A DNA stretch of 60,000 bases. Source: Membranipora membranacea (lineage: Eukaryota > Bryozoa > Gymnolaemata > Cheilostomatida > Membraniporidae). Of this stretch, positions 37,801 through 50,549 are shown piece after piece (within the stretch, counting starts at the first letter, position 1; each line of letters begins with the position of its first letter). The translations under genes and the position numbers were made by a program. The notes under the pieces were generated by a model that worked only from the letters and a program-made list of their open reading frames with translations, was not told the DNA's origin and did no database searches. Where the stretch lies: the NCBI GenBank assembly GCA_914767715.1, contig OU612068.1, forward strand, positions 20,648,001 to 20,708,000, given 5' to 3'.

Positions 37801-40800
37801 GCACGAATAATTAGGGCACCAGCCTTGGAGGGCTGGGAGTGTAATTTGGTTGGCTGTATGAGATGCAGCGTGGCCCACCCTTAATAGTGCTTTTAATGTT
37901 TGTTCTCGGTTTATCAGTGCAACCGTTCAAGTCGGAACAACTCCACATAAATATTTTACTAAGTTTGTTGATCAATCAATAAGTCATAAGAAAAGTATGG
38001 CAATATCCGATACAAACCCACACATATTTTAGCCTTCTAAAGCTGGTGTCTAAAGCCTAGCATTGATTTGATTATTGAGCAGCATCAATATTTATGATAT
38101 GTTGTATCAGATATTCTCAATGCCAGACAGATATCATATAAACATGATGTTGAAGGCCAGGTATCGCCTGCAGGAACGCTGCATTAAATTTGTCATGAAG
38201 TCACATCCAATGCACCAGCTCGTCAACAAAAGTTTGAACTGAGTTAGCAATCTAATTTCATGGGTCGGTAAAGAAGCAATCGTTGGCACACAGTATTTTG
38301 CACTCACATACCCTTCGACAAATGTTTGAGCAGCTAGCTGACCGCACTGTTGCCAGAGCACTGTCAGCACATCTCGAGATACCGGTACATAGTGAGATAC
38401 CTCTGATAGTCTCATAGAGAACATCTGAAAGTCCTACAACAGATCATAATAAAAGGTGATAGCTCTGCTGTGTACTGAAATTCCCTCTCACCCAGCAAAT
38501 TTCTGTACCTGTTTTCTGGTTGTGAGCAAAATAAATTTGGGGAGACCCATTTTGCCAACCCTTTGTTCATTCATTATCTATGTATAGACGAGCCAAGACC
38601 ATCCTCGTGCCAAGGATACAAAATATACCAGTAATAATGATATGATATAATAGAAAAGCTAGATGCTCATTGCTTTGAATGAACAAGTTTTTTAGCCACT
38701 AGAGCCAACCCAGACATAACATCAAAAACAATATCGGAGATCAAGAATTGCACCGCTAACTTTAGGTGCATGTCATTTGTTAAGACAAAAGTGATGGGTG
38801 AAATATGAATTGGGCACTTAGTTATGTCAATAGAGCAATTAGTGAATGATCAGTCGTAATTACTGGCTAATTATTAATCAGGTTTAAATGATTCTCTTAT
38901 CTTCAATGAAGATGTTAAAAAATATGCATAGAAAACAGATACCCCACAATTTGTTTTGTTGGAATAGAGTTTCACTTGTCATTTGTTGTCAACACTCTGA
39001 CATACAACTTATGCCACTTGTACATATTGTATCAAATTATAGTGAGTCTAGTCAACAGGGAGCAAGTGCTTGAAATAGCCTATCAGTCTAACAACAAATA
39101 GTGTACAAGTGTTATACTTTCCAATATAGACCAGCAATATTTACTTTCATTCTGATAGCCAAAGGCAATGCCAATTTTTAGCATTGCTAAGTTAATTTTG
39201 ATGTTAGTTAATTAAATTTCGAGAGGCTTGCGACTTTGAGCCCTAGGTGGGGGGAGGCTTCAAGGCTGAGAATTTCATTAACACAGCTAGTGTTCAATTG
39301 AAATACATGCAATGTAGCATGGTATGCATTCTGGGAGACATAACACTATTTTGTCACAGTATGACGGCATGACTTTAAACCTCTCAGACTAATTACGATA
39401 GATTGAGTCTATTTAAACAGCTTTAGGACTTCTACTGGACAGGCAGACAACTTTCTTTTCCTTCATGAAATTATACTATGGGCGTTCCACTTTTTTACCC
39501 TAGAGGAGTAAAACACTTCCAAAAAGTTTTGCACAAGCTTGAAAAGCAAAAATTATTATGGCTAACAAACATAACTCACCCTCTTTGTATAGCCTCTCAT
39601 CTGAGCTAGTGAAAATTGGTGCTTGCTATAATAAAGTCACCCCCAAACTAGCTAAACTAAACTGTAGCAAATATTCACTCCTCTTAAGATATTCTTACAC
39701 TCAAAATTTTGTTACCAACATCTTTGATCAACCTACTGAACAAAATACAATACTGGCATTCTTACCCTCAGAATAATGTCCACATATCCGTTGTGTTGTG
39801 ACATGATGTCTCTGATATCCCACTTGATGGAGGTGATTGAGTTGATTATCTGCTCCTGATTTAGTATTCTATCAGTGACTGCCTGATATACAGGGTAACG
39901 TAACTCTGATACTGTACTAATAGTCTGTAAAAAAAAGTAGACAGTGTAAACAGTAAAGGATAGTAAACAGTGTTAGTCTTAAATGGGTATCATCATATGA
40001 AGTGTTTTGCCTGTGGATATAATTCAGCAGAAACTTGCGTAGTGGATAACTTAGAGAGTCAAGCTTTTGAGGATAAGACTGAGGCCATTATTCAATTTAG
40101 CTCCAGGCAAAAGTCGGCAAAAGCTTATAAATAAGTTAGGTCATAACCGGATGCATAGAAATTAGTATTCTAAACCCATGTCTATATGTTGGTTTCGGGT
40201 GTGCTAACTGTCTGTCTATCTATTTGCTAACTAAGATGTTTTGAGGCTTTCAAATCGACTTGAATATGTAAAACTAGGTGTGAACCAAAGTTGAGTAAGA
40301 TAAAAAAGTGACAACATTTTTTTTATTGTGTGTGTGGGATAAATGATGCAGCAAATTATGTTTACAGTGAGCGTTATATTAAACAAATTGACAAAAACAT
40401 CCTTCATTGCATGATGCCAGCTTCTGCTCAGAAAAACCAGGGATACATAATCATTTTCACATGGCATGACATGCTTGCATACTGCACTCAGTGCACTTAT
40501 TGCTTAGAGCTCATTGGACAGGATTGATGTTCGGAACAAGTTCAAATCAGGAGCTCTTGCTTTCAGAGCAGCAAGATATGTAGCCAAGTCGCAAGTATCA
40601 AGGTTATGATGCAATACCACATACTTTGAATCAATGTATTTGAGATTTGAATTTTGCCGTCGTTATTTTCCTTAATTGAGCACATGATGGATGCAATGAG
40701 GTGTTGGCCCTGAAAAGCCGATGGCTACTTGGGGTCTTACTTTAGTTTGATACTTGCTATAGCCAGTTGTCTGTCATCAACAAGAGAGTCTTACCTGAGA

Positions 40801-42655
40801 ATAGAACTGCTGAAGGAATGCCTTTTTACTGGATGGTATAATCTTCTCTAGGTGAGGCTGTAGGAACTCAAATTGTCGGCCAAGATATACACTATAAACA
40901 AACAAATAAACAAACCATCAAATCAATATGTAAGCCGGGAGCAATCTTTGTAAAAGCTGTGCATTTGGACATAATTGAAATATTCCTTACTTTGGTGAAC
41001 AAGTACTGCATAAGTCACTACAAACCGAGATATTTATTTTCAATCTGATCGCATTACATACACCTTGACGTTGAGTAAATTAAATTAGCGTTTCACATAT
41101 TTTACATGGGCATGACACATCAGGCAGCCTGTTTGAATCAAATGAAGACACAAATCAAATTAAAACATGAATAACGACCTGATGACTTAGATAAGTTAAT
41201 TTAGAGACTAACAACTCAAAACTTAATGACAGCAGATATTGACCGAATGGATTGAGGTGCACTGAGGTTTTGTTGTGGTTTGTTGAAAGACAACTAAATG
41301 TGTGAAAATACGCACTACTGGTACTTAAATCTAATTTTGATGGCTGAATGATATTTGCCATATCTTTCATCTCATTGCTGTTCCCTTGGTAGAATAATCA
41401 AAAGACATTAGTAACAATAATTCGCAATTTCATTCCTTAATTTGTTCGCGATTGGATCAGGGAGGGTGGGATATACCCCGTCCCACCCTCCCTGATTAGA
41501 TTTATAGGAGAAATGGAGTTGTCCCTTGTTGGTGATGCTTTACAATGAGACGACAACTTCAATCTATGTTGATAATATCAATCATAATTTAAATACGATT
41601 TACTTATGATATATTTATGCTCTACATACAGTGATTCTATGGCAACTATCTTCTCCGATATGTTGTAGAGGTTTTCAGCCGTGGCGTTATTGTTAGATTG
41701 AGGTGGTGTATAGACTGAGGTCCCGTTCCTCTGCAGTTCATTGGTCAATCTCTGCAGGGTGGTGTGAAGCCTTGAACTGATTTTACCAGGTTTGTGCTCC
41801 TCAGGATCATCAGCCTAGATTTAAAAACCATCCACATAAGATTGAGTACTTATATGTCTATGGAACACAAATTGTAAGAAATTTGTTTCTGAATTAATAT
41901 TACAGGCTCTTAAAATTGCACACATGAGATGTTGCACAGTTCTCAGCATGCTTGTGTCACTCCCAAACTAACACCTCCCTGCAAAGTGCCAGGAATTCAA
42001 ACAAACAGCATCAACTCCTCGAGTAGCTTTTTGTGCTTTTTTTGTAATCTTGTTTTAATATATGCTCAAACTGTGAGATTACTTACAATTTTGCCAACAG
42101 CAAATCTTCTGTACACCTGCAAAAGTATACAAAGTATTTGAGTGATGAGAGTCACAATTATGTTTAATGTTGAGATCGACAAAAAAAATCCCTACAATTT
42201 TCCAGAAAAGAAATATTTTGATGAACCAGCAATTCCATTTCAAATTTGGAATAAACTAATGCAGTATTGTAAATTAGGAGTTATCTCTACTCACAGTATA
42301 AAAATAAAAGTCGAATAGTTGAGACATGCACGTTATGACCTGGAATGCTATCGGTTCCAATAAACTCATCATCCGCATGTATTTGCCTGAAACATAAACA
42401 ACATTTAACCGAACATGAATAAGTTTGGGTGGTGCAAAGATTATTTAGAATTAAAACAATAACACAATATCATAGCACACAAAATATTCAATGAAAGGAT
42501 AAATTTTGCCTTGACTGTATCGATGACCACAACAGAGAGTAAACTCACCAAACTGTCGCAGGACCGTGAGGGAAGAATTTGTGAGCACCGGGGGATTTGA
42601 TCGTCGATCTTTCTCTATACTTTTCTGTCTTCTACTCTGCTTAATGCTAAAGTCA
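34856..42655 (-). CDS. VPS50: VPS50 exons 14-23: C-terminal syndetin domain
   Basis: These exons encode the C-terminal helical domain: [71 protein letters not shown], and the final [20 protein letters not shown]. Exon 16 (42087-42116) is a 30-nt microexon ([10 protein letters not shown]). Exon 20 must use the donor GG|GTATGT at 38310-38311 and not the overlapping TAT|GTGAGT, because only the former keeps the frame into exon 21. The last exon ends in a basic tail, KRHRRDKST. Confidence 0.9.
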
Positions 42656-45600
42656 CTGCAAAACAATACGTAGTTTATAAGTGTGTTTTCAGCCAGGACT
42701 TTGTTTCTGACAAAACTCAGATATAGACGTATAGATGTATAATATCTAACGTTGAACACCTGAGAACCAATATAAACTGACCTAAAACCTGTATTTGGAG
42801 ACCCTGTCCCGTCTTCAATGTAGTCTGCTTTGAGTTCACTGGCTATATCTTCATCACTGTCAGAAGATAAATCATCCTGCGAGAACATAAACAAGTGGTG
42901 TTTCAGTAACAAAACAAAATTCCGTGCAATATTCATTGATTCATATAATTTGCATTTCATCATGGCCAATTTGCCTGAACATAGCATCAAAGATTGGACA
43001 CACAGAAACTTCATCGACAGCCATTGGAAAATGGTTTGCAAACTATATCTTCAAGTAAAAGTATCACCTGATAAATGCATAGTGGACCTTGCAACCTTAT
43101 AACCCAGTTTGCTTGATAAACAAACAGTCGTATTTCCATATAATAATTTTTCAGCCAACCTCTGTGTTGTGTATTAGGGTCCTATCCAGACATGAATTTG
43201 AATTTCTTACTAATTGCGGGTGCTGCATGCATTTTTTGGTGACACATATGCAGAATGGTTAAGCACAAGTGCCCGACCTACCAGCCTTAATTTGGGATGG
43301 GGTAGTGGCACCTAACATCAATCACGTAAAAGTCAGATCAAAGCATCAGTTAAACTTGGACGGTTATAAATCCCCATAAATAAAGAACAGCAAACTTACG
43401 CCATTTGTTGCAAAGAAATCTTCATTGACTTCCTCATCTTGTTGTTCATCAAAGGGAGATAACTCAGAAGAAAAGTAGGTCGTGTGTTGACCTATATTAT
43501 CGCTTGTTGAGGAGGTAGCACTTGATAAGCCAGCATCTGAGCCTGTAAATTGAGTTCTTGAGCGACTCAGAAGTTGTGACATATCCATATGACGCATAAA
43601 CTGGAACTCCTAACAAAAACAATAAAGATATTTACAATTAGTGGATTGCCTTAATTATTCAAAAGTTCCCGCTCATCTGCGTTATTGATATGTTACTAAC
43701 AAGGTATCGTTGAAATCAAACAATGAAATTAAAAATTTAGTCCTACATTTTTAAACAAGAGCCACCCTGTCAGTATGTAGGATACAACATACCAACAGTG
43801 TCCAAGCTGCTTGTTGCAAGAATTTAAATGCCCAATGTAGGATCTATAGGATCTACTAGCTTCAATATTCTTATTAACTATTGAAATACCTGCAGTTGTA
43901 AAATAGTAAACGAGGATCTGACAGGACACAACTCCCATCCTTCATTCTCCAGAAACATCTTCACTTCCTCCATACAGCCGGAGTGATATCTCATGAAGTA
44001 ATTCTGTGTCTGTTTGTGCATAGCTTCCTGTAGTAAATCTGACTTGGAGCCTGAGAATTCCTCACCAACTGTTATCAACCTATAACGGACAGGAGAGCAC
44101 AATCTTACTGTTTATATATACTATTCGTTATTTATGTTGTAATTCGCCACTAGGAAACTCAAAGTGATCAACTGATCAATTATGCGAATTGTGGGTATAA
44201 TAAATGTCCGGAATTGCAAGGTTACCTGAATGGGGATGACTGAAAATTAAACCCTTAGGTTTTATTTATCTTACTGCATGTGCTTTGCTTTAGGTCAGTT
44301 ACATATACATAATTTGCCTGATGATAGGGCTTAATACTATTAGAGGACAGCTCCTTTGCCAGGATAAGATGTCTACATTAATCAATTGTTGGGCAAAAGT
44401 TGTTCACCAAGGAGTATGGCATTCTACTTGACACAAGAACTGTTATCACATGAATCCCTTACTTGTTAACCAGATTAAGTATCTGTGTAAATTCATTGAA
44501 CTTGAAGTTGGACAAGTCGACAGCGAGTAAGAATGCTCTGACTTTGAGCTGTATCTCCTGCCACAATCTGACTCTGCCATGCTCTAACTTCTGTCCGACA
44601 TATTTACGATTGAAATCGTCATCTGTGCTCTCCAAATCTACAATCAATAAAGAGACTATGAGCATTAATATTCCAAATAAGCAACTAAGAAAATGTCTTT
44701 ACTGGTAATTGTACCAAACAAAGGAGCTATGGACTATTCGACACAGTAAGTGGAAAGGACAGTAACAAAAGGATGGTGAACTGGTGGTGTGATAAAATAT
44801 TGGACAAAAATCTTGTTCACACATTGAACCTTTGTGAGACATATGAACATTGAAAACATGCAATTAGTTTTTTTCTCTTGTTATACGCTACACGCATAGA
44901 CTTAATAATAATAATGATTATGACAATAATCTATTATTAAAAAGTCTATGGCTGCACATTGTCTCACCATCTGAACTGTCATTTCTGGATTGCAGCAGAT
45001 TATTCTCATTCCTATCATGCCACTGTCTGGTCTTGTGATAGTTGACTAAGACTCCCCATAGGGCTTTGCACAGCCCCATCAAGCATGGTGTAAATGTCTC
45101 ATGTGTAACATACTGTAACATATAACAGAAGAAGAAGCTTTATTACAGTCACATAGATTATAACATGGTAAGCCAGACCCATACCTTGTGCTGAAAGCCC
45201 TGATACACTGCCTTACAAAAGCAGCTGTAACAGACAAAATTTGACAAAGAAGCTTTACACATTGTAACCTCTCCTTAGACCTGTTTGAAGCCAAAGCAGT
45301 ATTATACTAAGTCTGAGTACCTAACATAGCCATAAGTAAACATAAAGCCTAGTCGCTAGCCTCTTACTAACTACTCATTGATTTGTTAACATCATACTTT
45401 CTACCCAACATCTTCTCTTTTTAGTGTCAGAGAAGTTGAAAAGTTGAACTGACCAATGCTGTGCCTCCCAGCTGGACTTGTGAACATGCATTGAAATACT
45501 TGTGAGAAAATGACATAAGTTTTCCCGACATGTAGAGCGCAGCCCATTAAATGTTATAACGCGTGTTAACTGGAAAACTGAGGGATAGACACAGAAAATC

Positions 45601-48600
45601 CAAGTGGGGGTAACTCCTCAGTGAAAACAAAATCGTCAATTAAAAACCAGACTGTTGCTATTTAGAATAATGATCTTGGTTTTCAAGTCTATATCATCAT
45701 TTAACCTATGATAGCAGGGGAAGGGCCCATGTGAATATAGCGTGATAAAACAAAAAACTAGATACTTGCCTGATCGTTCAGTCCCTGAAATCGTTTTAAC
45801 AGTGATAACTCATCAAAGTTTGACAATCATTGACATATCAACCACAATCATCAAAAATAATAAATAGCAAAATGATTTATATGAGCAAAAACATCAAGTA
45901 AAATTGAATTCAAGTGGAAATTGCTCATGATAGATGTAGTGAGAAAGGCACAGTACACACTGCATCAACTGAGTATCATCATTGATCACTTTGAGGAACC
46001 AGTCAGAATATTTGAAAATAGTTCGATCAATTTATCTCTTTTGTGTATGTATGTGTGTGTTGGATTGTTACCTTGCATAGTTCCTGATATTGTTTCTTCT
46101 GGAAGCTGTTGTCTCCCGTTCCACAGCACAGCTCCACATAACCCAGTACTACTGTGAAGGCTACATTGTGTATAGTACTGGCATAGTGCATATGTAGCTG
46201 ATCTATAGCAGTCTAAAATAACAAAAGATTTCTAATAAACTGAAACATGGTGAATAAAAGCACAATTAAATTCAGTAATAAGCAAGTCAAGAGTGATTAC
46301 TGTGATATATAAGCCAATATTTCGCAGGCAGGTTAGGGGGCCATATCTGGGATGAAAGCAGAGACGCCTGAGTTTACAACTCTAAGAGTATGACAATCAG
46401 AATCATGTACCATCTCCTAGCTCCTTCTGAGATCAGTTGATTTGTTTTACATAAAAGTTACAAAATAGTACAAAACAGTATGAAAAAAAAACTGATTTGA
46501 AGTTTAATTAGACTCCAAGAGGAGCAATAACATTTTTTTTGTAGAAACACAACATACCTGTGTTTTGCCAAGAAGTTGATAGGCCAGTTGTACTTTAGCA
46601 TAGTGGTTTTCATCAAAGTTGTTACATGACTTGGACAGCGCGATGTCTAGCTGCTCTTCTATCATCTCCAGTGTGTCCTGCAGCTTAGAGTTTAGTTCAC
46701 TAGGCGAGGATCAAACAAAATGTTACAATATATACACATTTATGTCCTGTTTGGCAGTCCCAAGGGAGACACGTAATATTAAAAGACCAATGCATTTCCT
46801 CAAGAGAGGCATGTTAATAACAGACTAATTTGTGTTCAGCCAGTCCAGTAACATAGAGAGGGGTCTTCTGAGCCCCAAGGTGGAGTAATCGGTAAGAAGA
46901 ACCATGAAGCACATATTTAAATCGGATCCTGACAAAGAGGTAAAAAACACACAATAAAAATGCAATACATATGACTTATTCAGGGGAGATTTTGTGAAAT
47001 GCTATACAAGCTAAGGCAGTAGCCGCCTACCTGATACATGTGTAGTGCCTGAATATACTAGCAGCTTTCTGACATTCCAAACACAATTCTATAGCACCAG
47101 CATAGTCTTCTTTCTAAATGTAACAAAATCATATCCTGGTTCACACATTTAAAAAATGAAAATACCATCATCAGAGCAACTACACAACTACATACAACAA
47201 CTTGGTCAACTACTGCCCTGACCATCTGGTCCGGACAAGACCACTGTTTGATGAGTTATGGCACGGCATAACTATATATTTAAATATATATAGCATTTTT
47301 GCAATAAGCTAGAAATTTCATGGACAGGGTAGTAAATTTTTCACATCACCTTGAAAGAGGAAACTCTGAAAATCTGCAGCAAAAACAATTTGATCGGTTC
47401 AAGATTTCACAGTAAGTAATGCTTAATTGCATAAATTGAATTCCAGCTCATTATTATTAATGATATCACACCACATTCTGTGTATACATTTTTGGGCTGT
47501 AATTTATGGCATATATAGCACTCAGTTCCACCGACCTCAAGCATTTCACGTAGCCTGACATCTGTCCTCTGAAGTGTCTTGATAGTCTTCAGTGATCTCA
47601 TCAATGCTTGGAGTTGTTGCCTCTTACGATGATTTGCAAGCATATGTAGACTCGCTACAGTAAACTCCTTCTGAGAATGCCTTAATGAACTGCAGAAAAA
47701 TAAATTGAATAAGTGAAAGGAAAGATTCATAATACAATTTCACAATACAGTTTAAATTTTCACTCAGGAGGCTCATTGAGTGGTTATTAATGGGGTTGCT
47801 GATTTCTAGGTTTTTATCGATACCTTGTCAATTGTTCTGTATAATAGAGCCTCAAATTCCCTCAGATATTTAACACCCAAATTTGTCTATGTCAAGAACT
47901 TCCTTTCTTTTTTTCCTGCATGTATTTGAGAATCATAATACACACGCACAAAGATGGGTCAAACTAAAATAAAACATTGTACCTTCAGTTATTTAAAAAC
48001 TATTGCACAGTAATGACTTTTGATCATTATCTCTTACGATCTACTCTCAGAACAGATAGCTAGTGCAGTCTGCAGAGACTCCTGAAGTTCCATCACCCTC
48101 TTCAGCTCAGCAGCATATGCCGGATGATTCTCTAATATCAGCTCTGAGACTCGTTTTGATACCTGCCATGAGATCAAAAATGGGCGCTTATGCCACCAAT
48201 CATGGTTGCTATCAATTTAGCATGATAATCCCAAAATAAATCAGAAAATCAGATTCCAATGTTACTTCTCCCCTTAATGATTTTAGATTGAAGGTCAAGG
48301 GGAAGAATATTTGTAACTTTAGAGACAGAATCTTTAGATCTCATACCGTAATCATATCACTGACCAAGTCTATTTCAACTATCCCAAATTTAAATAAGAA
48401 ACTCACAGACTTCAGCTGTTTCCCTAGTAAAGCTCTTCTCTCATTGATATCCTCTGGTCTCGACACATGTACATCAATTTTCTGGAGAAAAAATAAATAT
48501 AGGGGTAAATCAGCGCACAATGTTTAGTTACCACACAGGTATCCACCTGTTTACTTGGTCTGACCATAATGTACATATCGATAATAAGAGAGGTGCGTAT

Positions 48601-49267
48601 AGTCAAGCAGGAGGAAGTGATTATATTTGGCCTTCATTCTGAATTCTGTTTTTTAAATTAGGTTTTACCTTGAGCTCATATTCATTCGGGTCAAACTGGT
48701 CATCATAAGTGAAGTACTCTTCCTCAATACTGTCTATATTCTCCTGATCTATTCTCGGATCATACTGTGAGTGAGTTATGTGCTCCTTGAACTTATTTAT
48801 GGCAGTGTCCTCAGTAAATGAAGCCTGGTTGATATCTTGATGATCATAAGCATTTGCCTGGGATGTCTAAACATAAATTTGAATAACTCATCTATGGCAA
48901 GGTTGCATAAGCCTAGTTGATAAATAAATGTTTTGCCTTCAAAAAGAATAATAAAGGAAAGTCGGCATATTAAATCAATCAAGTAAACAGAATTTGGATC
49001 GACAGCAGCATTTAGCAGGATTAGACATAGGCCTAGCTGAAAACAATTTCGAATGCCTTCTACAAGGATGAGAATTTACACGCTATCAACTTATGCTAAA
49101 CAAAAACAATGAGCATACACTCTTCAAGTCTATAAACTCTTGTGATTAAATCAATAGTGAATGTGTATTTATAAATCTGCTGAAAGCCATGATCTACAGT
49201 CTACACTAATAAAGATAAGACCTACCTTAGACTTAACCAAAGACTGCAACTTCTTCAGCTTATCCAT
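34856..49267 (-). CDS. VPS50: VPS50 / syndetin (CCDC132), EARP complex subunit
   Basis: Complete orthologue of VPS50, the subunit that distinguishes the endosome-associated recycling protein (EARP) complex from GARP; with VPS51, VPS52 and VPS53 it tethers vesicles for endosomal recycling. The 23 coding exons are 49226-49267, 48669-48866, 48407-48481, 48038-48162, 47536-47689, 47031-47113, 46558-46699, 46072-46212, 44968-45112, 44463-44637, 43890-44079, 43400-43609, 42782-42876, 42549-42655, 42295-42386, 42087-42116, 41630-41814, 40795-40891, 39766-39924, 38312-38433, 36974-37072, 36604-36694 and 34856-35041. Phases all agree: 2943 nt, 980 residues against about 964 in human. Diagnostic text includes [53 protein letters not shown] and MSQHNGYVD. 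The ATG at 49267 begins [10 protein letters not shown]. The stop is TGA at 34856-34858. Confidence 0.95.
35042..36603. other. Last VPS50 intron, containing a possible nested plus-strand ORF
   Basis: See the separate entry at 35229-35634. The rest of the intron is AT-rich and unremarkable. Confidence 0.4.
35229..35634 (+). other. Coding-like plus-strand segments inside the last VPS50 intron, unresolved
   Basis: A plus-strand open stretch at 35229-35397 encodes hydrophilic text such as [15 protein letters not shown] and [20 protein letters not shown] and ends at a good donor, CCAG|GTAATT. A second stretch, 35544-35634, follows an acceptor (GATTTCAG) and reads [20 protein letters not shown] before a TAA. 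The two do not join in frame at the best splice sites: the junction gives an early stop after a few codons. No ATG start is visible. It could be a small gene with missed exons, a decayed copy, or chance. Confidence 0.2.
37073..39765. other. VPS50 introns around exon 20
   Basis: Apart from exon 20 (38312-38433) this stretch is AT-rich intron with only short chance open frames. I see no repeat family or gene. Confidence 0.5.
41456..41495. repeat. Perfect 16-bp-arm hairpin
   Basis: ATCAGGGAGGGTGGGA (41456-41471) and TCCCACCCTCCCTGAT (41480-41495) are exact complements around an 8-base loop, in a VPS50 intron 134 bases from exon 17. The GC-rich arms stand out from the AT-rich intron. The arms also carry short G runs. 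Confidence 0.8.
42782..49267 (-). CDS. VPS50: VPS50 exons 1-13: N-terminal coiled-coil/Vps54-N-like half and acidic linker
   Basis: Exons 1-3 encode a variable leader and then EYELK, conserved at the start of the folded region. Exons 4-11 carry the helical N-terminal domain typical of the CATCHR tethering family, including [20 protein letters not shown] and [19 protein letters not shown]. Exon 12 (43400-43609) and exon 13 (42782-42876) encode a Ser- and acid-rich linker ([36 protein letters not shown]) that parallels the acidic linker of the human protein. The linker is the least conserved part and probably disordered. Confidence 0.9.
45113..46071. other. VPS50 intron between exons 8 and 9
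   Basis: AT-rich intron of 959 bases. I see nothing in it. Confidence 0.5.
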
Positions 49268-50529
49268 GCTGAAGATTTTTTATTTGCAGCTCATCAAAGT
49301 TATCTGATGATTTCCTTGTGGTGCAATGGGAACTCCTGTAAAAATGCTATGGAAATTACATGTTAATGTGGAAAATACAAAAGTTTATTCCTAGATGGTT
49401 TATGTTTGATGGCTGATGGCTTTTACTGAATCCTTTTGAAATTGGTTTTGGAACCTAGACTCCATTGAAAATGATCCCAGCAGTATATATGATGAATGTC
49501 CCTGATGGTGCAAAACTACGATCGACTTTGGAGGTCATCAAGATCATTGTCTGCATAGCTCCATTATGCAGGGAAAGCTATAACTCATGACCATGGGACT
49601 CTTTGATAGTAACACGTACCATAGTAATACATAGGCTCGCTGCAGACTGAACAACGATAAAAGAATGGGATTGTTCCATAAAACCCAACAACATTTGTAC
49701 TTCCAACATTTAGCACACCCTACACATAATCATCAATCAAGTACCTAACTTACAAAGTACTTTTACTTTCATCATTCATTCAACCATCTACTACTTATGC
49801 TTTTAATGTAATGCAAAGAGCACATAAATTGTGAACTTGCATGATTTCTGCAACAAACACCCTAATATTACTCGAGTTTCTACCACAACACATACAAGCG
49901 GTCCCATATGTATTCAATACATGGTTTTGAAGGTAGGTTGGCATTCAGAATCAGCAGTGTGACCAGCAGGGGCAGGCTCATTACTACTACATGTTGTAGG
50001 GGAATCCTTTGAGTATGTATGCACATATATACATGGATACACAAACATTATTGAGTTGTCAGAGAGCTAGAAGTTAAGCAAGGAGTCCCCTAGCATAAGC
50101 AACTAAGTTGACTTTCTATGGTTGAATTGTGGATAAGATGTAATCACCTGAGCTGAGAAGGAAATTTGTAGAGGGTAGTTCTATGTGGTATTGCAAAGCT
50201 AGTCCTAGCTCAGTATTATTGACAACCATAAATTATTGGTTTTATTGAGAACCCAACTAGAACCGAATAATGAATTTCAATGAACAACAGACAGATTTCT
50301 GTATCCTTAAAGTTTTTTTTAACTGGAACTCTTCTCAATTAATTAGCAAAAATTAAAGGTACAATTACTGCTTTATGGTATCAATTTAGTAACAAAATGC
50401 ATGTATGCAGGTAGAATTTAAAAAATGAATTGATTTTAAGAATTTGTGTGCAATTAGATGTAACATAGCAAGAAAAAAATCTACAAAAATGATTAATTCT
50501 CTCCTGTAAAGACTTGCCCTTGCCTTACC
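49268..50529 (-). promoter_or_regulatory. VPS50: VPS50 5' leader: acceptor at 49336 and candidate upstream donor at 50529
   Basis: The VPS50 start exon continues upstream to 49336, where TTTTTACAG is a good acceptor, so the mRNA has at least one further 5' exon. In the leader the frame of the main ATG is closed by stops. The nearest strong donor upstream on the same strand is AAGG|GTAAGG at 50529, which lies 21 bases after the stop codon of the small ORF at 50550-51144. Between them, 49337-50528 is AT-rich with no other feature seen. Confidence 0.45.
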
Positions 50530-50549
50530 CTTGCTCCGGTTGTCTTTGG

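Noticed and set aside
38308-38311. Use of TAT|GTGAGT as the VPS50 exon 20 donor
   Set aside because: It would put a stop codon early in exon 21; the overlapping donor GG|GTATGT restores the conserved GYSSVKKC reading.
43364-43597. Separate acidic 77-residue protein on the minus strand
   Set aside because: It is VPS50 exon 12 extended into introns; the acidic linker matches the position of the human VPS50 linker.
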